Assembly (NCBI GenBank): GCA_964651435.1
Contig: CAZYVU010000016.1
Location: forward strand, 1 to 58,036
DNA length: 58,036 nt
Source: CAZYVU01 sp964651435
Lineage (GTDB): Bacteria > Desulfobacterota > Syntrophorhabdia > Syntrophorhabdales > CAYQXL01
Reading direction: 5' to 3'
This document shows positions 48,641 through 57,282 of the stretch, one piece after another. A program made the translations under genes and the position numbers. Below the pieces are notes generated by a model that searched no databases, was not told where the DNA came from, and was given only the letters and a program-made list of their open reading frames with translations. Position 1 is the stretch's first letter. The number at the start of each line of letters is the position of its first letter.

Positions 48641-50439
48641 AGTCCGAATCCTACAGAGAAATGAATCCTGAACTGGGGGTTGGACACGTTAATCTGTCTG
48701 GCCAGATCAAGGCGGATGGGGCCGACGGGGGTGTAGATGCGAAAGCCTATACCGGCTCCCTGCTGGAGATCCAGTTGATTGAAGCTGTCAAAGGCGTTTC
48801 CCACGTCGTAGAAGGCCGCGAGGCCCCAGAGATCGGAGAAGGCCCTTTCAACCTCAATGCTGGCCACCACCAGGTGCTTGCCGCCCACCACATCTCCCAA
48901 CGCATTCTTGGGACCCAAGGATTCATAAGCGTAACCGCGAACACTGGTGTCGCCGCCGGCGAAGAACCGTACCGACGGCGGAAGGCTTTCAAGGGCATCA
49001 GTCTGGAGGCTCGTCGCCGCCTGACCCCGCGAGTAGAGAGAAAAACCCTTGCCCAGGGGCAGCAGAAAGTCTCCATTTGCCAGGATCTGCAGAAACGACG
49101 TGCTCGACGCCAAAGACTTTGCCGCCCCTCTCGTCTCAACGCCATACCGGTATCCCTTGGTGGGCCGCACAATGTCGTCATAGCGGCGCTCTACGAATCG
49201 CAAACCCGGCATAACCAGCGTCGCATTACCATCGTCGCCGCCGATCCTATAGTTTTCATGACGGCACTGCAGGTAGACGGACCCCAGCCTCCCCTTGCCG
49301 AAGCTGTGAATGTATTCGGGCTGAAAATAGGCGGACTCGCTCGTGTAAGAATCGGTCTCCTCTTTCTGCAATCCCAGCTTGAGGACCGTCTTGCTATCGA
49401 TATCCTTAGCGCCCGGGATGACGTAATTGGCCACAAGGCCCTGAAGACGTTCGGCGACCTTCAGCTCTGCGTTAAACTCGTGGCCCGTTCGTTGAAAGTT
49501 CACATCCTGGTAGCGAAAAAAGAAACCGGCGCCCTTGTCCGTGTCGTAGCCCACGCCGAGCCTCAGCCGCTTCGCCTTCGACGGCGTTAAGGTAACATAT
49601 ACGGGAACATGGAGCTCTAAAGCCTCTTCTTTCCTCGGCTCAACTGACACTCCCCCGAAGCGGTCGGAATTGATGAAGTTGAACTGGGTGCGGGCGACCT
49701 CTCTCGGCGAAAAGACGTCCCCCTTCTTGAAAGACAGGTAGCGTGCAAGAAATACCTCGGGGTACAGCGATCCGCCGGCGAAATGGACGTCACCGAAATA
49801 GTACCTCGGCCCTGTTTCAAGAATGAGCTCGATGTCTGCACGCTTCTCCTCCAAGGACACCCGTATTACATGGCTGGAAAAGTGGGCATCCAGGTAGCCC
49901 CCGTTTAGGGCGGCGTCCAGCATCGCCGCCTTTGCCGCATCATACCTGTCCTGGCGGAGGATGTCGCCTGCCCCGAGAGGAAACCCTCTAATCAGTTCCT
50001 GAAGCCTTTCATCCACCGCACCCTGTCCCCGGGCCTCCACCGTTACGAGACCTGCGCGGACGGGATCGCCGGGTGAAACCGCAACCGTAATCGATACCCC
50101 TTCGTCGGGACCGTCCGTCCGGGTGACGCTGCTTTGCGCTTCGTAGTACCCGAAGGGCTCAAGGGCTTGCGCCACCACCCTTGGAATGTTGCGCTCAAAG
50201 CGGGCCAACCACGCCGCCTCGATGCGTCCGTCCCGAACCAGCCCCTTCGGCGGAGTCAACGCCGTCTCCACATTCCTCAGCGCCTCACCTTCAAGGCCCT
50301 CCACCGTCACCCTGATGGGCTCCTGCCCAAAGGCGGGACAGGCAAAGCAAATGATCAGAGCAGCCCATACCCCGATGATTGCCTTGGCCACCGCCTCTAT
50401 GCCCACCAGATATGGATGACCCGTCGAATGATTGCACAT
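48637..50439 (-). CDS. tamA: TamA, outer-membrane Omp85 family protein
   Basis: Outer-membrane partner of TamB. The 600 residues have an export signal ending CPAFGQE, then POTRA domains (VTVEGLEGEALRNVETAL, YYFGDVHFAGGSLYPEVF) and a 16-strand Omp85 barrel. Barrel signatures are LRLGVGYDTDKGAGFFFRYQ, FFAGGDTSVRGYAYESLG near the substrate-binding loop, and a C-terminal RIHFSVGFGL strand. ATG 50439 is preferred because it precedes the signal peptide closely; upstream codons to 50478 are also in frame. The ribosome-binding site is weak. Confidence 0.9.
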   Translation of the reverse strand: MCNHSTGHPYLVGIEAVAKAIIGVWAALIICFACPAFGQEPIRVTVEGLEGEALRNVETALTPPKGLVRDGRIEAAWLARFERNIPRVVAQALEPFGYYEAQSSVTRTDGPDEGVSITVAVSPGDPVRAGLVTVEARGQGAVDERLQELIRGFPLGAGDILRQDRYDAAKAAMLDAALNGGYLDAHFSSHVIRVSLEEKRADIELILETGPRYYFGDVHFAGGSLYPEVFLARYLSFKKGDVFSPREVARTQFNFINSDRFGGVSVEPRKEEALELHVPVYVTLTPSKAKRLRLGVGYDTDKGAGFFFRYQDVNFQRTGHEFNAELKVAERLQGLVANYVIPGAKDIDSKTVLKLGLQKEETDSYTSESAYFQPEYIHSFGKGRLGSVYLQCRHENYRIGGDDGNATLVMPGLRFVERRYDDIVRPTKGYRYGVETRGAAKSLASSTSFLQILANGDFLLPLGKGFSLYSRGQAATSLQTDALESLPPSVRFFAGGDTSVRGYAYESLGPKNALGDVVGGKHLVVASIEVERAFSDLWGLAAFYDVGNAFDSFNQLDLQQGAGIGFRIYTPVGPIRLDLARQINVSNPQFRIHFSVGFGL

Positions 50440-50558
50440 CTGCGCCACAGCCTTTCGGATAATGTAAATATATACCACGATTAGGAAAGGCTTTCTTTGT
50501 GAACCCCACCGCCCGCAGAAGACATCAATAATTTAAAATCCTTAGGCCCGCGTCCAAG

Positions 50559-50589
50559 CTGGTTTGTCTGGTTTGTCTGGTTTGTCTGG
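50559..50589. repeat. Three copies of a 9-base tandem repeat
   Basis: Unit CTGGTTTGT occurs three times in succession (50559-50585), followed by CTGG. Confidence 0.85.
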
Positions 50590-50619
50590 CATCCAGCATC
50601 CCCTTCCCCGCCTCTCTCT

Positions 50620-50799
50620 ACTCCCAACTCCGAACTCTCTACTCCGAACTACCTCCCCCNNNNNNNNNNNNNNNNNNNNNNNNNNNNNNNNNNNNNNNNN
50701 NNNNNNNNNNNNNNNNNNNNNNNNNNNNNNNNNNNNNNNNNNNNNNNNNNNNNNNNNNNACTCCCAACTCCGAACTCTCTACTCCGAACTACCTCCCCC
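50620..50799. repeat. 40-base identical flanks around the N gap
   Basis: Bases 50620-50659 are identical to 50760-50799, on either side of the N run. Both contain ACTCCGAACT units, as does 50825-50855. The array either continues through the gap or the two contig ends overlap and were not merged. Confidence 0.9.
50660..50759. other. Assembly gap, 100 N
   Basis: Exactly 100 unknown bases, the usual placeholder for a gap of unknown size. Confidence 0.98.
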
Positions 50800-50881
50800 T
50801 CTCCGCTTCTCCATTTCCTTCCTCACTCCGAACTCCGAACTCTCTACTCCGAACTAATCTACCCAATCTCTGTCAGAAAAG

Positions 50882-50913
50882 GGAACGGGCCGGACATATG
50901 TCCGGCCCGTTCC
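50882..50913 (-). terminator. Perfect palindromic terminator of the protease gene
   Basis: GGAACGGGCCGGACAT (50882-50897) is the exact inverse of ATGTCCGGCCCGTTCC (50898-50913), giving a 16-bp arm pair. On the minus strand it is followed by CCTTTTCTG, a short T-run. It lies 49 bases beyond the protease stop. Confidence 0.75.
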
Positions 50914-50961
50914 TGGTTCGTGATGCTGGTGATGCTTCCGGTCTACCGACGTGCTTCCATA

Positions 50962-52194
50962 TTATCGCGTCTTCGTCCTCGTTCCCGCCTGGGTGACGGT
51001 GACGGTCTGGCCTGCGATGGTCAGGGTACCCGTGCGGGCGTTCTTCGCCGTGTTCTTGGCAACGCTGTAGGTGACGCTCCCCGGGCCGGTGCCGGAGGCG
51101 CCGGCTGTGACCCTGATCCAGGTGACGTTGGCCTTGGCCGTCCAGGTGCAGCCCGCGGCGGCGGTGACGCTCACCGTACCCGTTGCGGCTGCTGCGGCAT
51201 AGGAGGCGCTGGTGGGGGAGACAGCATATGTGCAGGGGGGTGGGGCGGTGGGACCCTCGTAGCGGTCATAGGCGATGCTGTAGCCGCCGAACTGGGCAAG
51301 GCCTGCGAGCTCGCTGTAGGCGATGCGGAAGTAGCCCGCCTCGCCCCAGCCCGTTCCCCAACTGTTCTTGACGATGAAGTACTGGCCGTCATCGCTAAAG
51401 CCCACGATGAGGACGGCGTGGCCGCCCTCGTAGCTCCCCGAGGTGTAGCTGTAGACGCCGGACTTGTAGTAGTAGAAGTCCGTGTAGACGTCCATGGTGG
51501 TGATGAGGGGGCCGTAGGTGGCAAGGCCGTTCTTCAGTGCCTCGACGGTTGGGGACCAGGTAGTCACCCAGAGCCACCCCGTGATGCTGTGGAGGGTCGT
51601 CGGGCAGGCGTTGGAGCAGGCGCTCGTGGTCCCCGTGTAGGGGAAGCAGCCCTCGGGGGGGATGCCCGTGTCGCGGATGTAGTCGGCGGCGCTGTCGATG
51701 TAGCCTCCGCTGCAGCTTCCGGCGCCGCTGCAGGAGACGAGGGTCTGCTCGGCGAGGTTGACGTCAGTGCCCGGGGCGTTCCCGTCGATCAGGGCCTGGG
51801 ACTCCAGGGCCGCCGTTGCCGCAAAGGCCCAGCAGCTTCCGCAGCTCCCCTGGTTGCGCACCGGGGTCACGTAGCTTGCGCCCCCGTAGCTCCTCCAGTC
51901 CAGGGAGGCGGGAAGCTCCATGATGCCCTTACCCCCCTTCTTCTCCTTCTCCGCAAACCGGTGGTGGGGGGCAACGACCGGGGGCAGGGCCCCCAGGAGG
52001 CGGGTGCGCTCGGCGGGCAGCAGCCGAGAGACCGTTGTGTCACCGGCCATCCACTTGGCGCCCTTGCCGGCGATCTGCCCCTTGACCGCCTTGAGCTCCC
52101 CCGTTCCCGCCCAGGACGTTCCCGTTATCATCAGAACCAGGGCCATGCAGAGCAGCATGACCGTCAATGTCGCCTTCGTCCGTGAGGTTGTCAT
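50962..52194 (-). CDS. Secreted papain-like (C1) peptidase with BACON-like domain
   Basis: Exported cysteine protease of 410 residues. The signal peptide ends GTSWAG. A propeptide-like stretch precedes LPASLDWRSYGG, where the mature enzyme starts. The active site is complete: Gln115 and Cys121 in NQGSCGSCWAFA, His in EGGHAVLIVGF near 262, and Asn in VKNSWGTGWGEAG near 278. Cysteine pairs suggest disulfides. Residues about 320-405 resemble a BACON domain (TWIRVTAGASGTGPGSVTYS), often linked to carbohydrate or mucin binding. ATG 52194 is backed by gggagga. No inhibitor gene is adjacent. It is isolated between the repeats and glgX. Confidence 0.88.
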   Translation of the reverse strand: MTTSRTKATLTVMLLCMALVLMITGTSWAGTGELKAVKGQIAGKGAKWMAGDTTVSRLLPAERTRLLGALPPVVAPHHRFAEKEKKGGKGIMELPASLDWRSYGGASYVTPVRNQGSCGSCWAFAATAALESQALIDGNAPGTDVNLAEQTLVSCSGAGSCSGGYIDSAADYIRDTGIPPEGCFPYTGTTSACSNACPTTLHSITGWLWVTTWSPTVEALKNGLATYGPLITTMDVYTDFYYYKSGVYSYTSGSYEGGHAVLIVGFSDDGQYFIVKNSWGTGWGEAGYFRIAYSELAGLAQFGGYSIAYDRYEGPTAPPPCTYAVSPTSASYAAAAATGTVSVTAAAGCTWTAKANVTWIRVTAGASGTGPGSVTYSVAKNTAKNARTGTLTIAGQTVTVTQAGTRTKTR

Positions 52195-52228
52195 CGTGTC
52201 CTCCCTGTGCGTCATGATAGTTTCACTG

Positions 52229-52254
52229 TACCACCCCCGGAACCGGGGGTGGTA
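52229..52254. terminator. 12-bp palindromic hairpin between protease and glgX
   Basis: TACCACCCCCGG (52229-52240), a two-base centre, CCGGGGGTGGTA (52243-52254). It lies 35 bases upstream of the protease start and lacks a T-run, so it is as likely an operator or insulating hairpin as a terminator. Confidence 0.4.
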
Positions 52255-52263
52255 TGACGGAGG

Positions 52264-52293
52264 TCACAGAAATAGCAGTTTTTTGTCACAGAA
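52264..52293. repeat. Direct repeat TCACAGAA in the glgX/protease divergent region
   Basis: TCACAGAA at 52264-52271 and 52286-52293, start to start 22 bases, close to two helical turns. This spacing suits a dimeric regulator binding one DNA face. It may control glgX, the protease, or both. Confidence 0.4.
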
Positions 52294-52387
52294 TAGTGCA
52301 ATTTGTAGGGATCGCCGGCTCTCGGGGCAGTTCATTGTTCCCGACATTGACGGACGGCCGGTGCTATGTTACGCTCTCCCCACGAAG

Positions 52388-54520
52388 ATGGAGGGAAAAG
52401 GAAAGAGCCGCAGGACGGTGACCCCCCGATGGGGGTCGAGCTTTCCTCTTGGCGCTACGGTCTATCCCGACGGCGTCAACTTCAGCGTATTCTCGAAGGG
52501 AGCCCGGGCTGTCGACATTCTCCTGTTCGAGGATGCAGCAGACGCCTCCCCCGCCCATGTCGTGAGCCTAACCGCCCGTAAGAACAAAACCTACCACTAC
52601 TGGCACGGCTTCGTCCCCGGCTTGACTGCCGGGCAAATATACGGATACCGCGTTACTGGGCCTTCCAACGAGTCCCCCGGTCTTCGGTTCGACCCCGAGA
52701 AGACCCTCCTCGACCCCTACGGCCGTGCCGTTGTCGTGCCCCCGGGCTTCAGCAGGCAGGCGGCCTGTCTTCCGGGCAGCAACACTGCGGCGGCAATGAA
52801 GAGCGTTGTCGTGGACCCAAGGGACTACGACTGGGAGGGCGACCGCAGGCCGAGAATACCCTTTGCCCGAACCGTCATCTACGAGATGCATCCGGCCGGG
52901 TTCACGCGCAATCCAAACTCGAACGTTCCCGAGGCCAAGCGGGGCACCTATGCCGGACTGATCGAGAAGATACCCTACCTTCTCGACCTCGGTATAACGG
53001 CCGTTGAGCTCCTTCCCGTCTTTCAGTTCGACCCTGAGGACAGTCCACCCGGCCTGACAAACTATTGGGGATACAGCCCCGTCTCCTTTTTCGCGCCCCA
53101 CAGTGCATACAGCTCGAACAGGGAGACCTTGGGTGCTATCGCCGAGTTTCGTGACATGGTCAGAGCCCTCCACAGGGCAGGCCTTGAGGTTATTCTCGAC
53201 GTCGTTTACAACCACACGGCGGAAGGCAACCAATACGGTCCGACCTACTCTTTCAAAGGGCTGCAAAACGATATGTACTATATGTTGGAGGAGGATCAGT
53301 CGCGCTACGCCAATTACACTGGAACGGGCAACACGCTGAATGCCAATCAGTCAATCGTCCGGCGCCTCATTCTCGACAGCCTCCGCTACTGGGTACGGGA
53401 GATGCATGTAGACGGCTTTCGCTTTGACCTTGCCTCCATTCTCTCACGTGACGAAACGGGCAGGCCTTTGGCGAGCCCTCCCGTGCTCTGGGACATCGAG
53501 TCAGACCCCGTTCTGGCCGGCACCAAGCTCATCGCCGAGGCCTGGGACGCCGCGGGCCTCTATCAGGTGGGTACATTTGTAGGCGACAGTTGGAAGGAGT
53601 GGAACGGGCGATTTCGTGACGACGTCCGAAGCTTTGTCAAGGGCGACAGGGGCATGGCCCGTAAGATGGCAGCCAGGATTTTCGGTAGCCCGGATATTTA
53701 CCTGGAAAAGGACAAAGAACCGGAGCAGAGCATCAACTTCGTCACCTGCCACGATGGATTCACACTCAACGATCTGGTCTCCTACAACGCGAAACAGAAC
53801 GAGGACAACGGCGAGGACAACCGGGACGGTACGGACTACAATCTTAGCTGGAATTGCGGCGCCGAAGGACCAACGGACGACCATGCGGTGGATCGGTTGA
53901 GGGAACAGCAGATAAAGAATTTTCTTACCGTAACCCTCCTGGCCCTTGGCGTACCCATGCTGCTCATGGGCGACGAGGTCCGGCGAACCCAAGGCGGGAA
54001 CAACAACGCCTATTGCCAGGACAACGAGGCGAGCTGGTTCGACTGGTCGCTCGTGCAGAAACACGCCAACATCAGGCAATTTACGAGGAAGCTCATTGCG
54101 CTCCGGCTCGGGAGGGATATGGAAAACGACGAAGGGTTGAGCCTTCGGGAGATTCTGCACCGGGCCGATATCCGCTGGCACGGCGTCGAGCTCCACAGGC
54201 CCGATTGGACCGACGACTCGAGAACCCTGGCCGTCACGGTTCGGAGCCGAAAAGGGCACTTTCTCCTGCACCTTATTGCCAACGCGTACTGGGAACCTCT
54301 TTCGTTCCAGCTTCCCCCCTTGGCGGGCCGCCAAATGGGTGAGTGGCACCGCCTTATAGACACGGCTCTCCCCTCGCCGGAAGACGTCGTGCCCTGGATG
54401 GAGGCCCCGGCGGTAGACTTTCCATCCTATACGGTACAGCCGCGGTCAATGGTGGCTCTTTTGGCCGCCTATCCCGGAGAGCAGTTGCAGAATCCCACCA
54501 ATACCACCCAAGGAGGGTAA
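52388..54520 (+). CDS. glgX: Glycogen debranching enzyme (GlgX/isoamylase type)
   Basis: GH13 enzyme that cleaves alpha-1,6 branches of glycogen. The 710 residues comprise an N-terminal CBM48-like domain (FPLGATVYPDGVNFSVFSKG), the catalytic barrel with VDGFRFDLAS (nucleophile), KLIAEAWDAAG (acid/base) and NFVTCHDGFTLNDL (third acid), and a C-terminal beta domain. GlgX motifs such as MLLMGDEVRRTQGGNNNAYC are present. Start uncertain: ATG 52388 or GTG 52361. The stop is two bases before the phosphofructokinase gene, heading a glycolytic operon. Confidence 0.93.
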   Translation: MEGKGKSRRTVTPRWGSSFPLGATVYPDGVNFSVFSKGARAVDILLFEDAADASPAHVVSLTARKNKTYHYWHGFVPGLTAGQIYGYRVTGPSNESPGLRFDPEKTLLDPYGRAVVVPPGFSRQAACLPGSNTAAAMKSVVVDPRDYDWEGDRRPRIPFARTVIYEMHPAGFTRNPNSNVPEAKRGTYAGLIEKIPYLLDLGITAVELLPVFQFDPEDSPPGLTNYWGYSPVSFFAPHSAYSSNRETLGAIAEFRDMVRALHRAGLEVILDVVYNHTAEGNQYGPTYSFKGLQNDMYYMLEEDQSRYANYTGTGNTLNANQSIVRRLILDSLRYWVREMHVDGFRFDLASILSRDETGRPLASPPVLWDIESDPVLAGTKLIAEAWDAAGLYQVGTFVGDSWKEWNGRFRDDVRSFVKGDRGMARKMAARIFGSPDIYLEKDKEPEQSINFVTCHDGFTLNDLVSYNAKQNEDNGEDNRDGTDYNLSWNCGAEGPTDDHAVDRLREQQIKNFLTVTLLALGVPMLLMGDEVRRTQGGNNNAYCQDNEASWFDWSLVQKHANIRQFTRKLIALRLGRDMENDEGLSLREILHRADIRWHGVELHRPDWTDDSRTLAVTVRSRKGHFLLHLIANAYWEPLSFQLPPLAGRQMGEWHRLIDTALPSPEDVVPWMEAPAVDFPSYTVQPRSMVALLAAYPGEQLQNPTNTTQGG

Positions 54521-54522
54521 GA

Positions 54523-55812
54523 ATGGCCGATCAAGATTTTGACTTCACCATATCAAGACTGGGACCTTGCCACATACCGTCACCCATGAAGGAGACCGGC
54601 TTCATTCCCGACGAGTCGAGGGTGCTTGTCAATGTGTTGGCCGATGAGGTCCAGGCCCTACTATCCCAGGGACGCCCCATGTCCTCCATGGAGGTCTCGG
54701 GCCCCAGGGAAAAGGTCTATTTTGACCCCTCGAAGCTCAAGTGCGGGATCGTCACCTGCGGGGGGATCTGCCCGGGCCTCAACGACGTGATCAGGGCTAT
54801 CGTTCTCAGCCTCTATCATCACTACGACGTTGCAACGGTGTACGGCTTTCGTTACGGCTTTGAGGGACTTGCAGCGGCATACGGACACAGACCCCTTGAG
54901 CTAACGCCCGAGACGGTGGCGAAGATTCACCAGGCAGGGGGTACCATACTCGGCACGTCCCGCGGCCCCCAGGACGTGTCGGACATGGTGGACACGCTGG
55001 AACGGATGGGTATCGGCATTCTCTTTACCATAGGCGGAGATGGAACCCTCAGGGGGGCCCACGCCGTCACCGAGGAGGTCAAGAGGCGGGGGCTCAAGAC
55101 TTCCGTCATCGGCATACCGAAGACGATCGACAACGACATCTCCTTCGTGGAGCAGTCGTTCGGGTTTGATACGGCCGCCTCGGAGGCACGCCGGGTCACC
55201 TACGGGGCACACAGCGAGGCGGAAGGCGCCCGTAACGGCATAGGGCTTGTTAAGCTCATGGGAAGGGACTCGGGTTTTATCTCCGGTTATGCCGTCCTGG
55301 CAGACACGCAGGTGAACTTCTGCCTTGTCCCCGAGGTACCTTTCACCCTCGACGGCCTTCTCCGGGCCCTCACCCAGCGCCTTGAAAAACGGGGCCACGC
55401 CGTCATCGTTGTGTCCGAAGGTGCGGGGCAGGACCTCATGATGGCGACAGGGGAACGTGACGCCTCGGGAAATGTCCGCTACAGCGATATCGGCATATTC
55501 CTGCGGGACCGGATAAGGGACCACTTTAGCGAGAAAGGTGCGAACATCAACCTTAAGTATATCGATCCGAGCTATACGATACGGAGCCTCCCGGCAAACG
55601 CCCGGGATGCGGCCTTTTGCCTTCTCCTCGGTCACAATGCCGTCCATGCCGGCATGAGCGGCCGTACCGACATGGTGGTGAGCGTGTGGAACGGCGAGTT
55701 TACCCATGTTCCCATTCCAGTAGCCGTCTCTGCACGGAAAAAGATAGATCCCGACGGCCCGCTTTGGAGCAGTGTCCTTGCCGCGACAGGCCAGCCCCGG
55801 GATCTGCTGTAG
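54523..55812 (+). CDS. 6-phosphofructokinase
   Basis: Phosphorylates fructose 6-phosphate. The 429 residues belong to the long PFK group seen in spirochaetes and other anaerobes (TP0108-like). FTIGGDGTLRGAH has Gly where PPi-dependent enzymes have Asp, which favours ATP. However, IPKTIDNDI retains Lys, as in PPi enzymes. The combination GGDGT/PKTIDND is characteristic of the ATP-using long group, so ATP is the better guess. VKLMGRDSGFISGYA and FRGxG-like segments contact the sugar. A strong aaggaggg precedes ATG 54523. It follows glgX and precedes pyk. Confidence 0.9.
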   Translation: MADQDFDFTISRLGPCHIPSPMKETGFIPDESRVLVNVLADEVQALLSQGRPMSSMEVSGPREKVYFDPSKLKCGIVTCGGICPGLNDVIRAIVLSLYHHYDVATVYGFRYGFEGLAAAYGHRPLELTPETVAKIHQAGGTILGTSRGPQDVSDMVDTLERMGIGILFTIGGDGTLRGAHAVTEEVKRRGLKTSVIGIPKTIDNDISFVEQSFGFDTAASEARRVTYGAHSEAEGARNGIGLVKLMGRDSGFISGYAVLADTQVNFCLVPEVPFTLDGLLRALTQRLEKRGHAVIVVSEGAGQDLMMATGERDASGNVRYSDIGIFLRDRIRDHFSEKGANINLKYIDPSYTIRSLPANARDAAFCLLLGHNAVHAGMSGRTDMVVSVWNGEFTHVPIPVAVSARKKIDPDGPLWSSVLAATGQPRDLL

Positions 55813-55844
55813 GGCGTGCGGCATTCAGCACAAGGAGGTTCTCC

Positions 55845-57272
55845 ATGAAGCTGCCTCTCCACAAGACCAAGATCGTCTGTACGATCGGCCCCGCGTCGGA
55901 ATCGCCCGAGGTAATGGGCGCAATGATCGATTCGGGCATGAATATTGCGCGGCTCAATTTCTCCCACGGCGATTTCTCCACCCACGGCGCCATCATCGCC
56001 TCCTTGCGGGAGCAGGCACGGCTGAAGGGGAGGCGCCTCGCCATTATGGCCGATCTTCCGGGCCCCAAGATGCGGATCGGCGAGATAACCGGCGAACCCG
56101 TGGAGCTTGTGCCGGGAGCGCCCTTTACCCTGACGACGGACGACGAGCCGGGAAACGAAACATCGGCGTCGGTGACCTTCGCCGGCCTTCCAAAAGCCGT
56201 AAGACCGGGCGACGCCCTTTTTCTCAACGACGGCTTTATTCAACTGAAGGTGGAGTCTGTGGCAGGCAACCGTGTCCTCTGCCGGGTCATCGTGGGGGGT
56301 ACGCTCCGGTCCCGGAAAGGCCTCAATCTTCCGGGCATTGACCTGGGCATAACCGCATTTACGGATCGGGACCGCCAGTGCCTCCGCTTTGCCCTCGAAA
56401 ACGGTGTCGACGCCGTGAGCCAGTCATTCGTCGAATCTGCATCGGACATAGAGGCAGTGCGGGAGGCCGCCAAAGCCATGGGCAGAAACCCGTTCATCAT
56501 TGCAAAGATAGAACGTTCGAGGGCACTGGACAACATAGATGGCATCCTCAAGGTCGCCGACGGCATTATGATAGCCCGGGGCGACCTTGGCGTGGAAATA
56601 CCGATCGAGGAGATAGCGCTGGCGCAGAAAAAGCTGACGCACAAGGCAAACCTGCTCGGCAAACCGGTCATCACGGCCACGCAGATGCTCGAGTCCATGA
56701 CCGACAATCGACGGCCCACACGGGCCGAAGCCACGGACGTTGCCAACGCCATCCTCGACGGCACCGACTGCGTCATGCTGTCTGGTGAGTCGGCCATGGG
56801 TAAGTACCCCGTTGATGCCGTCGCCATGTTGGGCAAAATCGCCGCGGCCATCGAACCCTACAGGCCCGGGCTGAACATCCGGACCACCGTGCGGGATGCC
56901 ATGGCGGGTACGGAGGTTTCCTCGGCAGCCTTCATGTCCCTTGCCGTCGAGAGCGCTCTGGAGAGGATGTCTCTCGCCGCTATCTTCGTCCCAAGCCGCA
57001 GCGGCACCACGGCAAGGCATCTCGCCCGGCAACGGCTTCCCGTCTGGATCGCCGCTGTGAGTCCCTTCGACGCCACCTGTCAATCCCTCGTGTTCTCCTA
57101 CGGTGTCCACCCCCACCACGAGCCGGAAGAACCTCCTGTTTGGAGCCGGTACGCCAAGGGGTGGGCAAAGGAGCACGAGCTGACCGGAGACAGGATAATC
57201 CTGATCGAGGGCCCTTCGGTACGACATCCCGAAGCGAACCATAAAATGGAGATTGTGGAATTAAGCCCATAA
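55845..57272 (+). CDS. pyk: Pyruvate kinase
   Basis: Converts phosphoenolpyruvate and ADP to pyruvate and ATP. The 475 residues show TKIVCTIGPASESPEVM, ARLNFSHGDFSTH, the Mg/K site IAKIERSRALDNID, MIARGDLGVEIPIEEI, KPVITATQMLESM and the allosteric-region ending. The C-terminal domain has VPSRSGTTARHLAR. The ATG has aaggaggtt upstream. Co-transcribed with PFK (32 bases apart) and gpmA (10 bases apart). Confidence 0.97.
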   Translation: MKLPLHKTKIVCTIGPASESPEVMGAMIDSGMNIARLNFSHGDFSTHGAIIASLREQARLKGRRLAIMADLPGPKMRIGEITGEPVELVPGAPFTLTTDDEPGNETSASVTFAGLPKAVRPGDALFLNDGFIQLKVESVAGNRVLCRVIVGGTLRSRKGLNLPGIDLGITAFTDRDRQCLRFALENGVDAVSQSFVESASDIEAVREAAKAMGRNPFIIAKIERSRALDNIDGILKVADGIMIARGDLGVEIPIEEIALAQKKLTHKANLLGKPVITATQMLESMTDNRRPTRAEATDVANAILDGTDCVMLSGESAMGKYPVDAVAMLGKIAAAIEPYRPGLNIRTTVRDAMAGTEVSSAAFMSLAVESALERMSLAAIFVPSRSGTTARHLARQRLPVWIAAVSPFDATCQSLVFSYGVHPHHEPEEPPVWSRYAKGWAKEHELTGDRIILIEGPSVRHPEANHKMEIVELSP

Positions 57273-57282
57273 GGAGAGTGTG

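Larger units (their letters stand above)
50440..50961. other. Intergenic low-complexity region with scaffold gap
   Basis: Contains the tamA leader, a 9-base tandem repeat (50559-50589), a 100-base N run (50660-50759) and cytosine/thymine-rich repeats built on ACTCCGAACT on both sides. The hairpin at 50882-50913 ends the protease gene. No coding sequence is credible here; the apparent open frame across the gap is an artefact. Confidence 0.75.

Noticed and set aside
50564..50857. Open frame through the N gap
   Set aside because: Includes 100 unknown bases and only repeat sequence; not a gene.
50920..52185. Plus-strand open frame of 421 codons
   Set aside because: Antisense to the papain-like protease; very Gly/Ala/Arg-rich product without motifs.
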